Assembly: GCA_001838165.1 (NCBI GenBank)
Contig: KV835854.1
Span: forward strand, 62,001-126,000
Length of the DNA: 64,000 bases
Source of the DNA: Actinomyces sp. HMSC035G02
GTDB lineage: Bacteria; Actinomycetota; Actinomycetes; Actinomycetales; Actinomycetaceae
Reading direction: 5' to 3'
Below the pieces are notes generated by a model. That model ran no database searches. It saw nothing but the letters and a program-made list of their open reading frames with translations, and had not been told where the DNA came from. Both the position numbers and the translations under genes were made by a program. The stretch's first letter is position 1. Every line of letters starts with the position of its first letter. Positions 35,176-44,152 of this stretch are shown here, piece after piece.

Positions 35176-36846
35176 ATGGCAGGCGAATCGTTCTTCGGGC
35201 AAGACCCCACCCACGAGGACCAGCAGGGCGGCATTCCGGCCGACCTGATCCCGTACCTGGAAGCGGCCGACGAGGTTGAGGACACCGAGGCGGGGGAGAG
35301 CACTGACCCTCAGGCGCAGGAGAGCGAACGCGAGGCCGCGCTGCGTGCGCTCGTCGAGCACTCGCTGCTGCTGGGCCCCGACCCCTCAGTCCTCGCCGAG
35401 ATCGAGGGCGAGGTGGACGAGGACTTCGCCGACGACGCCGCCGAGGCACGCGACGAGCGCGCCTCCCACGAGGCAGCGCTGGCGAAGGCTGAAGATGAGG
35501 TCGCGCTGGACGCGCGCGTGCAGGAGATCTACCAGTCCATCGTCGCACGCGCACCCGAGCACGACATCGACCCCACTCTCGACCGCGTGAAGCTCGCGCT
35601 CGATATCCTGGGCGACCCGCAGAACTCCTACCCGTCGATCCATATCACGGGCACGAACGGCAAGACCTCCACGTCGCGCATGATCGACTCGCTGCTCACC
35701 GCTTTCGGCATGAAGACGGGCCGCTTCACGAGCCCGCACCTGCTCGACGTGCGCGAGCGCATCTCGCTGGAGGGCCACCCGATCACGCGCGAGGGATTCG
35801 TGCGCGCCTGGGAGGACATCGCCCCCTACGTCGGCATGGTGGACGAGCGCAGCCAGGAAGAGGGTGGCCCGCGCCTGTCCTTCTTCGAGGTGTTCACGAT
35901 CATGGCGTACGCGGCCTTCGCCGACTACCCGGTCGATGCGGCCGTCGTCGAGGTCGGCATGGGCGGGCGCTGGGACGCCACGAACGTCATCGACGCGGGC
36001 GTCTCCGTCATCACCCCGATCGCCCTGGATCACACGAAGTGGCTCGGCTCCACGATTGAGGAAATCGCGCGCGAAAAGGCCGGCATCATCAAGCCCGGCC
36101 AGGTTGTCGTCATCATGGCTCAGGAGGAGGAAGTCCTCGACATCCTGCTCGAGCAGGCGCGCTCCGTCGACGCGATCGCGCGCGTCGAGGGCCGCGACTT
36201 CGAGGTCGTGGATCGTCAGATGGGCGTCGGCGGCCAGATGGTCACGATTCGCACGCCCTCCGCGGTCTACGAGGATGTGTTCGTCCCGCTGTTCGGCCAG
36301 TATCAGGCGCACAACGCGGCGGCGGCCCTCGTCGCCGTCGAGGCCTTCATGGGCGGGCGCGGCCTGGACGGCCGCATCGTCGAGCAGGGCCTCATGAACG
36401 CCTCCAGCCCGGGACGCATGCAGGTCGTGCGTCATTCGCCCACGATCATCGTGGACGCCGCGCACAACCCCGCTGGCGCGGCCACCCTGCGCGAGGCCGT
36501 GGAATCCTCCTTTGGGTTCGCGCGCATCGCGGGCGTGTACGCGGCGATGGGGGACAAGGACGTCGAAGGCGTCCTGTCCGAGGTCGAACCCTTCATCGAT
36601 CACCTCGTCGTCACGCAGATGCCGGGCGAGCGCGCGGCTGACATCGCGCGCCTGGCCGAGATCGCCGAGGAGGTCTTCGGTCCTGACCGGGTAGACGTGC
36701 GCGAGTCGCTGGCCGACGCGGTCGATCGTGCAGCCGAGATCGCCGAGGCCGGGGCCGAGCCCTCGGATCGCAGCGGAGTTCTCGTGTTTGGCTCGGTCAT
36801 GCTGGCCGGGGAAATGCTGGCCCTCGCCGGTCACAGCCCCCGCTAG
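35176..36846 (+). CDS. folC: Bifunctional folylpolyglutamate synthase/dihydrofolate synthase
   Basis: Adds glutamate to dihydropteroate and to folates. The Mur-ligase-type core has the P-loop HITGTNGKTSTSRMI near residue 155, TSPHLLDVRERI, VVEVGMGGRWDATN and DAAHNPAGA. The 556-residue length is about 120 more than a typical FolC because of an acidic, Glu/Ala-rich N-terminal extension up to about residue 115. ATG 35176 has GGAGG upstream and TAAAAT (35140-35145) is a likely -10, so the extension is really translated unless a later start is used. In many actinobacteria folC lies near ileS or valS and ndk; here it is separated from both. Confidence 0.93.
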   Translation: MAGESFFGQDPTHEDQQGGIPADLIPYLEAADEVEDTEAGESTDPQAQESEREAALRALVEHSLLLGPDPSVLAEIEGEVDEDFADDAAEARDERASHEAALAKAEDEVALDARVQEIYQSIVARAPEHDIDPTLDRVKLALDILGDPQNSYPSIHITGTNGKTSTSRMIDSLLTAFGMKTGRFTSPHLLDVRERISLEGHPITREGFVRAWEDIAPYVGMVDERSQEEGGPRLSFFEVFTIMAYAAFADYPVDAAVVEVGMGGRWDATNVIDAGVSVITPIALDHTKWLGSTIEEIAREKAGIIKPGQVVVIMAQEEEVLDILLEQARSVDAIARVEGRDFEVVDRQMGVGGQMVTIRTPSAVYEDVFVPLFGQYQAHNAAAALVAVEAFMGGRGLDGRIVEQGLMNASSPGRMQVVRHSPTIIVDAAHNPAGAATLREAVESSFGFARIAGVYAAMGDKDVEGVLSEVEPFIDHLVVTQMPGERAADIARLAEIAEEVFGPDRVDVRESLADAVDRAAEIAEAGAEPSDRSGVLVFGSVMLAGEMLALAGHSPR

Positions 36847-36853
36847 GATGGAA

Positions 36854-36895
36854 CCCAACCAGAGCGGCCGCATCGTGGCGGCCGCCACGGTTGGG
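36854..36895 (+). terminator. Terminator after folC
   Basis: CCCAACC (36854-36860) pairs with GGTTGGG (36889-36895) around a GC-rich inner stem of GCGGCCGC type, followed by ATTTC. It lies eight bases after the folC stop and upstream of dhaK. Confidence 0.65.
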
Positions 36896-36965
36896 ATTTC
36901 GTGCTCAAAGGTGGCACGATTGATCACGCATACAAGTACAGATGAGCAATGTGCAAGGAGGCATC

Positions 36966-37958
36966 ATGAAGAAGCTCGTCAATGACGTCCACGCCGTCGT
37001 CCGCGAAACCCTCGAAGGTTTCGCCCTGGCCCACCCCGACCTCGTCGATGTCCATTACTCGCCCGACTTCGTGACCCGTCACGTCCCCAAGGCTGAGGGC
37101 AAGGTCGGCCTCGTCTCTGGCGGCGGATCCGGACACGAGCCCCTGCACGCGGGCTTCGTCGGCGAAGGCATGCTGGATGCGGCCGTGCCCGGCGCGGTCT
37201 TCACGTCGCCCACCCCCGACCCGATCCTGGAGGCCACGAAGGCCGCCGATCACGGCGCGGGCGTCCTGCACATCGTCAAGAACTACACGGGCGACGTCCT
37301 CAACTTCGAGACCGCCGCCGAGCTGGCCGACATGGAGGACATCACGGTCGCTACCGTCGTCGTCAACGATGACGTGGCCGTCGAGGACTCCCTGTACACG
37401 GCGGGGCGCCGTGGCGTCGCCGGAACGATCTTCGTCGAGAAGATCGCGGGCGCGGCCGCCGAGCGCGGTGACTCCCTTGAGGAGGTCACCCGCATCGCCA
37501 CCAAGGTCAACGATCAGACCCGCTCCATGGGCCTGGCCCTGGGCCCCTGTACCGTGCCCCACGCCGGCAAGCCCTCCTTCGACCTGGGCGAGGACGAGAT
37601 CGAGCTGGGCATCGGCATCCACGGCGAGCCCGGATACCGCCGCGGCTCCATGGAGACGGCCGACAGCCTCGTCGCCGAGCTCTACGAGCGCGTGCGTGAA
37701 GACCTCGGCCTCACCGAAGGCGAGCGCGTCGTGGCCCTCGTCAACGGCATGGGCGGCACCCCCATCTCCGAGCTCTACATCTGCTTCCGAGCGCTCGCCG
37801 CACTCCTGAAGAAGGACGGCATCGAGATCGCTCGCCAGATGGTCGGCAACTACGTGACCAGCCTGGAGATGCCCGGCGTCTCCGTGACCCTCATGCGCGC
37901 CGACGACGAGCTCCTTGAGCTCTTCGACGCGCCCGTGAACACGGTCGCCTGGAAGTAA
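36966..37958 (+). CDS. dhaK: PTS-dependent dihydroxyacetone kinase, subunit DhaK
   Basis: Binds dihydroxyacetone covalently through a histidine and accepts phosphate from DhaL-ADP. The 330-residue protein has the substrate loop [14 protein letters not shown] near residue 47 and the substrate-binding histidine in [10 protein letters not shown] near residue 218. ATG 36966 follows AAGGAGG; an in-frame ATG 24 bases upstream lacks a site. First gene of dhaKLM. Together with glpABC in this window it channels glycerol-derived carbon to dihydroxyacetone phosphate. Confidence 0.95.
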   Translation: MKKLVNDVHAVVRETLEGFALAHPDLVDVHYSPDFVTRHVPKAEGKVGLVSGGGSGHEPLHAGFVGEGMLDAAVPGAVFTSPTPDPILEATKAADHGAGVLHIVKNYTGDVLNFETAAELADMEDITVATVVVNDDVAVEDSLYTAGRRGVAGTIFVEKIAGAAAERGDSLEEVTRIATKVNDQTRSMGLALGPCTVPHAGKPSFDLGEDEIELGIGIHGEPGYRRGSMETADSLVAELYERVREDLGLTEGERVVALVNGMGGTPISELYICFRALAALLKKDGIEIARQMVGNYVTSLEMPGVSVTLMRADDELLELFDAPVNTVAWK

Positions 37959-37986
37959 GCAACGAGGCAGGACAAGGAGAAACACG

Positions 37987-38628
37987 ATGAGCCTAGATGC
38001 AGCGTGGGCACGCCTGTGGATCGAGCTGGCGGCGGCGGATATCGCTGAGCAGCGCGACTACCTGGTGGACCTGGACCGAGCCATCGGGGATGGCGACCAC
38101 GGCGAAAACATGGATCGCGGTTTCAAGGCCGCGGTCGAGGCCCTGGGCCAGGCCCAGCCGGGCAGCGTCGCCGAGGTCCTCAAGACGGTCGCCAAGACCC
38201 TCATGTCCACGGTCGGCGGTGCCGCCGGGCCCCTGTATGGGACCGCGTTCCTGCGCGCATCCAAGGCCGCCGGTGACGGCGACCTCGACGGCGCGGGCGT
38301 GGCAGCGTTGATCGCGGGCGCGCTCGACGGAATCCAGGCCCGAGGCAAGGCCACCACGGGCGAAAAGACCATGGTGGACGCATGGACGCCCGCCCTCGAG
38401 GCCGCCCGCGCGGCCGCCGAGGCCGGTAGCGATCCCGTGGCCGTCCTCGAGGCCGCCGCCACGGCAGCCGAGGCCGGAGCAGCAGCGACGGAACCCCTGC
38501 GGGCCACGAAGGGACGCGCCTCCTACCTGGGCGAACGCTCCATCGGGCACCTCGACCCGGGTGCCGTGTCCACCTCCCTCATCCTGCGCGCCGCCGCGCG
38601 CGCAGCGGGCGAGGCCGGCGCGGCATGA
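37987..38628 (+). CDS. dhaL: PTS-dependent dihydroxyacetone kinase, ADP-binding subunit DhaL
   Basis: Carries a tightly bound ADP that is phosphorylated by DhaM and passes the phosphate to DhaK-bound dihydroxyacetone. The metal/ADP motif DLDRAIGDGDHGENM is near residues 28-42, and TVGGAAGPLYGTAFL and GKATTGEKTMVD follow. The length of 213 residues is normal. AAGGAGAAACACG precedes ATG 37987. The stop overlaps the dhaM ATG by four bases. Confidence 0.95.
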   Translation: MSLDAAWARLWIELAAADIAEQRDYLVDLDRAIGDGDHGENMDRGFKAAVEALGQAQPGSVAEVLKTVAKTLMSTVGGAAGPLYGTAFLRASKAAGDGDLDGAGVAALIAGALDGIQARGKATTGEKTMVDAWTPALEAARAAAEAGSDPVAVLEAAATAAEAGAAATEPLRATKGRASYLGERSIGHLDPGAVSTSLILRAAARAAGEAGAA

Positions 38629-39383
38629 GCGTGCGCGTCTCCTTCGTCATCGTCTCCCACTCGACCTCCCTGGCCAATGGAGTCTGCGAGCTGGCCGCCC
38701 AGATGGCCCCCGACGTGCACTTCGAGGCCGCCGGGGGCACGGACGATGGCCGCATCGGTACCTCCTACGACCTCGTCGAGATGGCCGTCGAGGCCGCCCT
38801 TGCGGCCGTGGACGGTGAGGGAAGCGGCGTCATTGTGCTGACCGACCTCGGCTCGGCCACGATGACCGTCGAATCCGTCATCGACATGAGCGACGAGCCC
38901 GAGCGTGTGCGTTTCGTCGACACCTGCCTCGTCGAAGGGGCCGTCGCCTCCTCCGTGCGGGCCCAGCTTGGCGAAGACCTCGACCAGGTCGCCGACGTTG
39001 CAGCCGCCCTGGCCCCCCGCGTGGACGACGTGCCCGCCCAGGAGGCGCCCAGCCCCGCTCCCGCGAAGCCCAGCGGGGCAGGGGGAGGAGCCCAGGCCTC
39101 GTCGACCTGGGCGCAGGGGGACGCGGTCGTCGCGGACCCCGTCGGCCTGCACGCGCGCCCCGCCGCCGCCTTCGTGCGCCTGGCGGGCACCTTCGACGCT
39201 GAGGTCACCGTCAACGGGGCCGACGGCGGCTCGGTCCTGGAGCTCATGGCCCTGGGCATTACCCAAGGTCAGAGCGTCCACATCGAGGCCAATGGGGCCG
39301 ACGCCACAGCGGCGGTCGCGGCCCTGACAGATATGCTGGAAAGCGCAACACCGCAAACGCCAGAATCAAAGGAGACAATGTGA
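38625..39383 (+). CDS. dhaM: Dihydroxyacetone kinase phosphotransfer subunit DhaM with HPr domain
   Basis: Transfers phosphate from the sugar phosphotransferase system to DhaL. Residues 1-130 are an EIIA-mannose-like domain with the phosphorylated histidine in IVSHSTSLANGV. A Pro/Ala-rich linker leads to an HPr domain at about 165-245, with the active histidine in GLHARPAAAFVRLAG. So it is the two-domain EIIA-HPr form, without the EI-like part found in E. coli. It overlaps dhaL and the ndk GTG by four bases each. Confidence 0.93.
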   Translation: MSVRVSFVIVSHSTSLANGVCELAAQMAPDVHFEAAGGTDDGRIGTSYDLVEMAVEAALAAVDGEGSGVIVLTDLGSATMTVESVIDMSDEPERVRFVDTCLVEGAVASSVRAQLGEDLDQVADVAAALAPRVDDVPAQEAPSPAPAKPSGAGGGAQASSTWAQGDAVVADPVGLHARPAAAFVRLAGTFDAEVTVNGADGGSVLELMALGITQGQSVHIEANGADATAAVAALTDMLESATPQTPESKETM

Positions 39384-39850
39384 GCGCTAAGAGTGTTCTG
39401 CTGGAGCCCCAGCACCTTCTCGACCCCACCCTGGAGCACACCCTCATCGTCGTGAAGCCCGACGGCTACGCCCGCGGCCTGACCGGTGAGATCCTGCGCC
39501 GCATCGAGGCCAAGGGCTACACGATCAAGGGCCTCAAGCTCATGATCGCCTCCCGCGAGCTGCTCGCCGAGCACTACGCCGACCACAAGGACAAGCCCTT
39601 CTTCGAAGGCCTCCTGGAGTTCATGAGCTCCGGCCCGGTCGTTGCCATCATCGTCGAAGGCCAGCGCGTCGTCGAGGGCATGCGCGTCCTCATGGGCTCG
39701 ACCGACCCGACGACGGCCCCCGCGGGCACGATCCGCGGCGACCTGGGTCGCGCGTGGAACAGCCCCCACATGGAGAACCTGATCCACGGCTCGGACTCTG
39801 TGGAGAACGCAACGCGCGAAATCTCCCTGTGGTTCCCGGAGATTTACTGA
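39380..39850 (+). CDS. ndk: Nucleoside diphosphate kinase
   Basis: Equilibrates nucleoside tri- and diphosphate pools through a phosphohistidine. The 156-residue protein has TLIVVKPDGYARGL, RGDLGRAW and the active-site motif NLIHGSDSVENA. Its N-terminus is about 18 residues longer than the usual start just before TLIVVKPD, but GTG 39380 has AAAGGAGACAAT upstream and overlaps the dhaM stop, so the longer form is likely. Co-transcription with dhaKLM is unusual for this housekeeping gene. Confidence 0.93.
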   Translation: MSAKSVLLEPQHLLDPTLEHTLIVVKPDGYARGLTGEILRRIEAKGYTIKGLKLMIASRELLAEHYADHKDKPFFEGLLEFMSSGPVVAIIVEGQRVVEGMRVLMGSTDPTTAPAGTIRGDLGRAWNSPHMENLIHGSDSVENATREISLWFPEIY

Positions 39851-39870
39851 CTCGCGGCTAACCTGCAAGG

Positions 39871-42800
39871 GTGTACCTCAAGAACCTGACGCTGCGGGGC
39901 TTTAAGTCCTTCGCCAGTGCGACCACGCTCGCCCTCCAACCGGGCATCACGTGCGTCGTCGGCCCCAACGGGTCGGGTAAATCCAACGTCGTCGACGCTC
40001 TCGCCTGGGTCATGGGCGAGCAGGGTGCCCGCGCGCTGCGCGGCGGGCAAATGGCGGACGTGATTTTCGCGGGGACATCTGGGCGCGCGGCGTTGGGGCG
40101 CGCCCAGGTGGACCTGACGATTGACAACACCGACGGGCTGCTCGACATCGAGTATTCCGAGGTGACGATCAGCCGGACCCTGTTCCGCGGGGGCGGCTCC
40201 GAATACTCCATTAACGGCACTCCGGCGAGGCTGCTGGACGTGCAGGAGCTCCTGTCCGACACGGGCATGGGCCGTCAGATGCACGTCATCGTCGGCCAGG
40301 GGCAGCTCGACGCGATTCTCTCCTCTACGCCCGAGGAGCGTCGCGGGTTCATCGAAGAGGCCGCGGGCGTCCTGAAGCATCGCCGGCGCAAGGAGCGCGC
40401 GCTCAAGAAGCTGGCCGACATGGACGCGAACCTCGTGCGCGTCCTGGACCTGACCAACGAGATTCACCGCCAGCTGGGGCCCCTGGCTCGCCAGGCGCGG
40501 GTTGCTCGTCGCGCGTCCCTCATTCAGGCGCGCGTGCGCGACGCGAAGGCCCGCCTGCTCGCCGATGATCTGGCGTCTGCGCTGTCGAAGCTGTCCGTGC
40601 TCGAGGCGTCGGACGAGTCGGCCGCCGCACGCCGGGCTTCGCTTGAGGAGCAGATTGCGGCTGCGCGCGCTGAGTTGTCACGGCTGGAGGAAGCCGAACG
40701 GGCATCCTCACCGGCACTCGATCAGGCATCCTCCGACTGGCAGTCGCTCACCACGATTACCGAGCGCCTGCGCGGCACGCTGATGGCGGCGACCCAGAAG
40801 GTGTCACTGCGCGCGACCCCCGAGCTGCCCCCGGGCGGCGAGGATCCCGACGTCCTCGACGAGCGCGCCCGCGTCGCCGGCGCCGAGGACGCTGCGCTGG
40901 TCACTCAAGTCGAAGAGGCGCGCTCTGCCCTGACGTCTGCGACTCGCGCGCGCGAGGCCGCCGAGGATGCGGACGATTCCGCGTCCCGCGAGCTGGCCCG
41001 CGTCAACCGCGTCATTGCCGACCACCGTGAGAAGGTCGCGCGACTGACCGGAGACGCGTCCACCGCCGCGTCTCGCCTGGAGGCAGCGATCGCCGAGGCC
41101 GACCGAGCCTGGGGCGCATACCGCGCGGCTCAGGAGCGCGCCGAGGCAGCCGAGAAGGCCGTGCCTGCGTCGTCGGTGGGCACCGTTGGTGTGGGCGCTT
41201 CTGTCGCTGGGGAGTCCTCGTCCGAGGAAGAAGCCGGCGGGGGAGCGGCCCGCGCACACGCCGAGGCCTCCGCCCGCCGCGACGCCGCGCGCGCCCGCGT
41301 GGACGAGCTGCTCGGCGTTGAACGCGAGGCCCGCGCCGACCGCGCGCGCTGGGAGGCCCGCCGCGACGCGCTCGAGCAGCTGCTCGCTCCCGAGGATGGT
41401 ACCGCCGAGCTGCTCGGACGCCCCGGTGTGCTCGGCCAGGTTGCGCCGCTCCTGCACGTCACACCTGGTTTCGAAGACGCCGTCGCCGCCGTGCTGGCCC
41501 CCTTCGCCGACGCGGTCGTCGTCGACTCCCTGGCCCGAGGCCTGGGTGAGCTGGACGCCGCCCGCGCGGCCGGACGCTCGCTGCGGTTGGTCGTGGCATC
41601 GGGTTCTTCAGATGTTTCCGGTTCTTCCGATTTCCCCGCGGATGGGACCGGCAGTGCTGTCTGCGCCGATCTACCCGAGGGTGCGACGTGGCTTGCCGAC
41701 GTCGTCGCCTGCGAGGGGGCCGCCGCGCCCCTCGCGTCCCTGCTGGACGGGGTCGTCGCCTGCTCTCTCGAGACCGCCGCTGACGTGCTGGACGTGCCCG
41801 GCGTGCGCGCCGTCGTCACGTCGGGTGGCGACGTCCTGCGCTCCTGGTCGGTGGAGGGTGGCCGCCAGGCATCCTCCGTGCTCTCCGTACGCGCAGACTA
41901 CGAGGAGGCGTGCGCGCAGGCCGAGGCCGCCCAGGCCCGCATGGCCGAGGTGTCCGAGCAGCTCGGCGAGGCGAACGCCCACCTGGACCGCTGCATTCGC
42001 GAGGCGAACGATGCCCTGAAGGCCCTGCGCGAGGAAGACGCCCAGCGCGCCAAGGAAGCCCAGGAGCTGGCCCGCGCACAGTCGGCCGCGCAGGCCGCCC
42101 GCGCCGAGGCCGATCGCGCCCACGACGTGGCCCGCCGCGCCGACGAGCAGGTCACCTGGGCCCGCGAGCAGGATCTTGCCGCCCGCGCACGCCTCGACGG
42201 CGCCGACACCGTCGGCCCGCCCGAATCCCTCGAAGACGCTCAAGCCCGCGCCGACGCCGCATCCCGCGCCGCCCGCGAGGCCCGCGAGGCCGAAAACGAA
42301 GCGCGCCTGAGCCTGCGTGCCTTGGAAGAACAATCGCGGCGCGCCGCCTCCCGCGCCCGCTCCCTGCGCCAGGGGGCCGCCGCCGAGCGCGAGGAGCGCG
42401 CCCGCTACGCCCGGCGCGAGGCCGCGCGAAAGACGGAGCTGGCCACGGCCTCGGACGTGGAGGCAGCCGCCCGCGTCGCCCTCGAGGCCGCCGAGCGAGC
42501 CCTGTCCCAGGCTGCCGCCGAACGTGATCGCCTGAGCGAGCGGCGCTCCCAGGTCTCCCAGGAGGTCTCGGACGCCCGCCGCGCCCTAGACCGGCTGAGC
42601 GCGGAGCTGTCGGAAGCCACGGCCTCGGCCCACCAGGGGCAGATCGCGGCCGAGCAGACGCGCCTGCGCGTCGAGGATCTCCAGCGGCGCGCCCTCGAGG
42701 AGCTGTCCCTCGAACCCGAGCAGCTGCTCGCCGAGTTCGGGCCGCAGATGCTGGTGCCGATGCTGCCGCTCGACCCCGACCAGGTCGAGAAGGCCGCGGC

Positions 42801-43467
42801 CGCCGAGCCGAGCGCGTACGTGCGCACCGAGCAGGAACGCGCGCTCGCCAAGGCGCTGAAGGACCTGGAGAAGCTGGGGCGCGTCAACCCGCTGGCGCTC
42901 GAGGAACACGAGGCGCTGGCCTCGCGGCACAAGTTCCTCGTGGATCAGGTCCAAGACCTCAAGGCGTCGAAGGCGGACCTGCTGCGCATCGTGCAGGACG
43001 TGGATCGCCTGGTGGAGGAGGCCTTCGCGTCGGCGTTCGCCGAGACGCGCGAGCAGTTCGAGCACGTATTCGGCGTGCTCTTCCCGGGCGGCCAGGGCGA
43101 CCTGGTGCTCACCGACCCGGACGACATGCTCTCGACGGGCATCGAGATCGAGGCTCGGCCCGCGGGCAAGAAAGTCAAGCGCCTGTCCCTGCTGTCGGGC
43201 GGCGAGCGTTCCCTGGCCGCGATCGCGTTCCTGGTCGCGATCTTCAAGGCGCGCCCGTCCCCGTTCTACGTCATGGACGAGGTCGAGGCCGCCCTGGACG
43301 ACATGAACCTGACGCGCCTGCTCGCCATCTTCAAGGAGCTGCAGGAAACCTCGCAGCTGATCGTCATCACCCACCAGAAGCGCACGATGGAGATCGCGGA
43401 TGCCCTCTACGGCGTGACGATGCGCGACGGCGTCACGACGGTGGTGTCCCAGCGCCTCGCGGACTAG
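39871..43467 (+). CDS. smc: Chromosome segregation ATPase SMC
   Basis: Condenses and segregates the chromosome together with ScpA and ScpB. The 1198-residue protein has the Walker A GPNGSGKSN at residues 31-39, a first coiled coil, a hinge domain at about 515-665, a second coiled coil, and the C-terminal head with the signature LLSGGERSLAAIAF and Walker B FYVMDEVEAALDD. GTG 39871 is preceded by TAACCT (39859-39864) with six bases between, so it may be transcribed from its own leaderless promoter as well as from ndk. The coiled coils are strikingly Ala/Arg/Glu-rich. Confidence 0.96.
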   Translation: MYLKNLTLRGFKSFASATTLALQPGITCVVGPNGSGKSNVVDALAWVMGEQGARALRGGQMADVIFAGTSGRAALGRAQVDLTIDNTDGLLDIEYSEVTISRTLFRGGGSEYSINGTPARLLDVQELLSDTGMGRQMHVIVGQGQLDAILSSTPEERRGFIEEAAGVLKHRRRKERALKKLADMDANLVRVLDLTNEIHRQLGPLARQARVARRASLIQARVRDAKARLLADDLASALSKLSVLEASDESAAARRASLEEQIAAARAELSRLEEAERASSPALDQASSDWQSLTTITERLRGTLMAATQKVSLRATPELPPGGEDPDVLDERARVAGAEDAALVTQVEEARSALTSATRAREAAEDADDSASRELARVNRVIADHREKVARLTGDASTAASRLEAAIAEADRAWGAYRAAQERAEAAEKAVPASSVGTVGVGASVAGESSSEEEAGGGAARAHAEASARRDAARARVDELLGVEREARADRARWEARRDALEQLLAPEDGTAELLGRPGVLGQVAPLLHVTPGFEDAVAAVLAPFADAVVVDSLARGLGELDAARAAGRSLRLVVASGSSDVSGSSDFPADGTGSAVCADLPEGATWLADVVACEGAAAPLASLLDGVVACSLETAADVLDVPGVRAVVTSGGDVLRSWSVEGGRQASSVLSVRADYEEACAQAEAAQARMAEVSEQLGEANAHLDRCIREANDALKALREEDAQRAKEAQELARAQSAAQAARAEADRAHDVARRADEQVTWAREQDLAARARLDGADTVGPPESLEDAQARADAASRAAREAREAENEARLSLRALEEQSRRAASRARSLRQGAAAEREERARYARREAARKTELATASDVEAAARVALEAAERALSQAAAERDRLSERRSQVSQEVSDARRALDRLSAELSEATASAHQGQIAAEQTRLRVEDLQRRALEELSLEPEQLLAEFGPQMLVPMLPLDPDQVEKAAAAEPSAYVRTEQERALAKALKDLEKLGRVNPLALEEHEALASRHKFLVDQVQDLKASKADLLRIVQDVDRLVEEAFASAFAETREQFEHVFGVLFPGGQGDLVLTDPDDMLSTGIEIEARPAGKKVKRLSLLSGGERSLAAIAFLVAIFKARPSPFYVMDEVEAALDDMNLTRLLAIFKELQETSQLIVITHQKRTMEIADALYGVTMRDGVTTVVSQRLAD

Positions 43468-43568
43468 GGGACAACCTTCTCGTGGATGAAGCCGTTGCAT
43501 CTGGTCGCGATGACTCCACCTTCAAAGAAAATGATGACCGAAATATTTGGACCTGAGAGGAGAGGGCA

Positions 43569-43883
43569 ATGAGCAAGAAACAACAGGAGACCTACCGTCT
43601 TGCGGGAGGAATCACCGTTACCGACGCCGATCTTGAAGCAGATGCGCAGCGCTTCGAAGTGGGCGAATGCGACGGAGCGTGGAAGGTTCTCCCTGGGCGT
43701 CCGCAGCTTGTCGGCGAGGAATAAATGCCGGTCGGCACGCGCCTGCCTGAATCTTTAGTCCGCGAGCTTAGCGAGGCGACAGGGGAACTCGGACAAACTC
43801 GAAGTGAGCTCGTTCGTCGCGGAGTGAGAGTGCTGCCGGGATTGCTGATTGTTGATCTGGATAGGATGCGGCCTTCTGGATAG
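43569..43883 (+). pseudogene. Ribbon-helix-helix (CopG-like) antitoxin gene split by an in-frame stop
   Basis: ATG 43569, after GAGGAGAGGGCA, encodes 51 residues beginning MSKKQQETYRLAGGITV, with TDADLEADAQRFEVGE and a GRPQL end. This is the N-terminal arm seen in actinobacterial ribbon-helix-helix antitoxins. TAA at 43722-43724 is followed without a gap by ATG 43725 in the same frame, which encodes 52 residues with the ribbon-helix-helix pattern TRLPESLVRELSEATGELG and TRSELVRRGVRVL. One stop thus splits a protein of about 100 residues; the halves might also be made separately. The 3' end runs into a GGATAGG repeat array. No toxin gene is present. No better candidate gene was seen between 43468 and 43858. 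Confidence 0.55.
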
Positions 43884-43993
43884 GTTATGAGTATCTGGAT
43901 AGGTTAATAAGCTATCCAGATCTGCGTTTCCTATCCAGATCTGCGTTTTCTATCCAGAACTGTGTTTCCTATCCAGAACTGTGTTTCCTATCC
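43859..43993. repeat. 19-bp periodic GGATAGG array with central palindrome (copy 2)
   Basis: GGATAGG occurs forward at 43859, 43878 and 43897, 19 bp apart. The third runs into a reverse copy, giving a near-perfect 21-bp palindrome at 43897-43917. Four further reverse CTATCC copies end at 43936, 43955, 43974 and 43993, again at 19-bp period. The design equals copy 1, 9.4 kb away, but the spacers differ (AGATCTGCGTTTC and AGAACTGTGTTTC types). The first two forward units overlap the end of the split ribbon-helix-helix gene. Confidence 0.85.
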
Positions 43994-44076
43994 AAAAGAA
44001 TGGGGGATTCGATGGAGTGCAGGCTCACTCATGCGCATGTTGACCCGCCTGGTGGAGCAACGGCAGTTCGAGTATG

Positions 44077-44112
44077 AAAACGCGGGCGGGGACCCGTTGG
44101 TCCCCGCCCGCG
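44077..44112 (-). terminator. Terminator of the DUF7455 gene
   Basis: CGCGGGCGGGGAC (44081-44093) and GTCCCCGCCCGCG (44100-44112) form a perfect 13-bp stem with a six-base loop; on the reverse strand it is followed by TTTT (44077-44080). Confidence 0.85.
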
Positions 44113-44152
44113 CCTGCAAGCCGTGCGTCCCGCCGCTGCGGGAGGCTCGCTC

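Noticed and set aside
33027..36000. Insertion sequence or prophage bringing in the island
   Set aside because: No transposase, integrase, direct-repeat ends or tRNA attachment site was found around 28.7-34.5 kb.
43482..43556. 24-codon frame from GTG 43482 between smc and the split antitoxin
   Set aside because: Too short and without a ribosome binding site; no toxin similarity.
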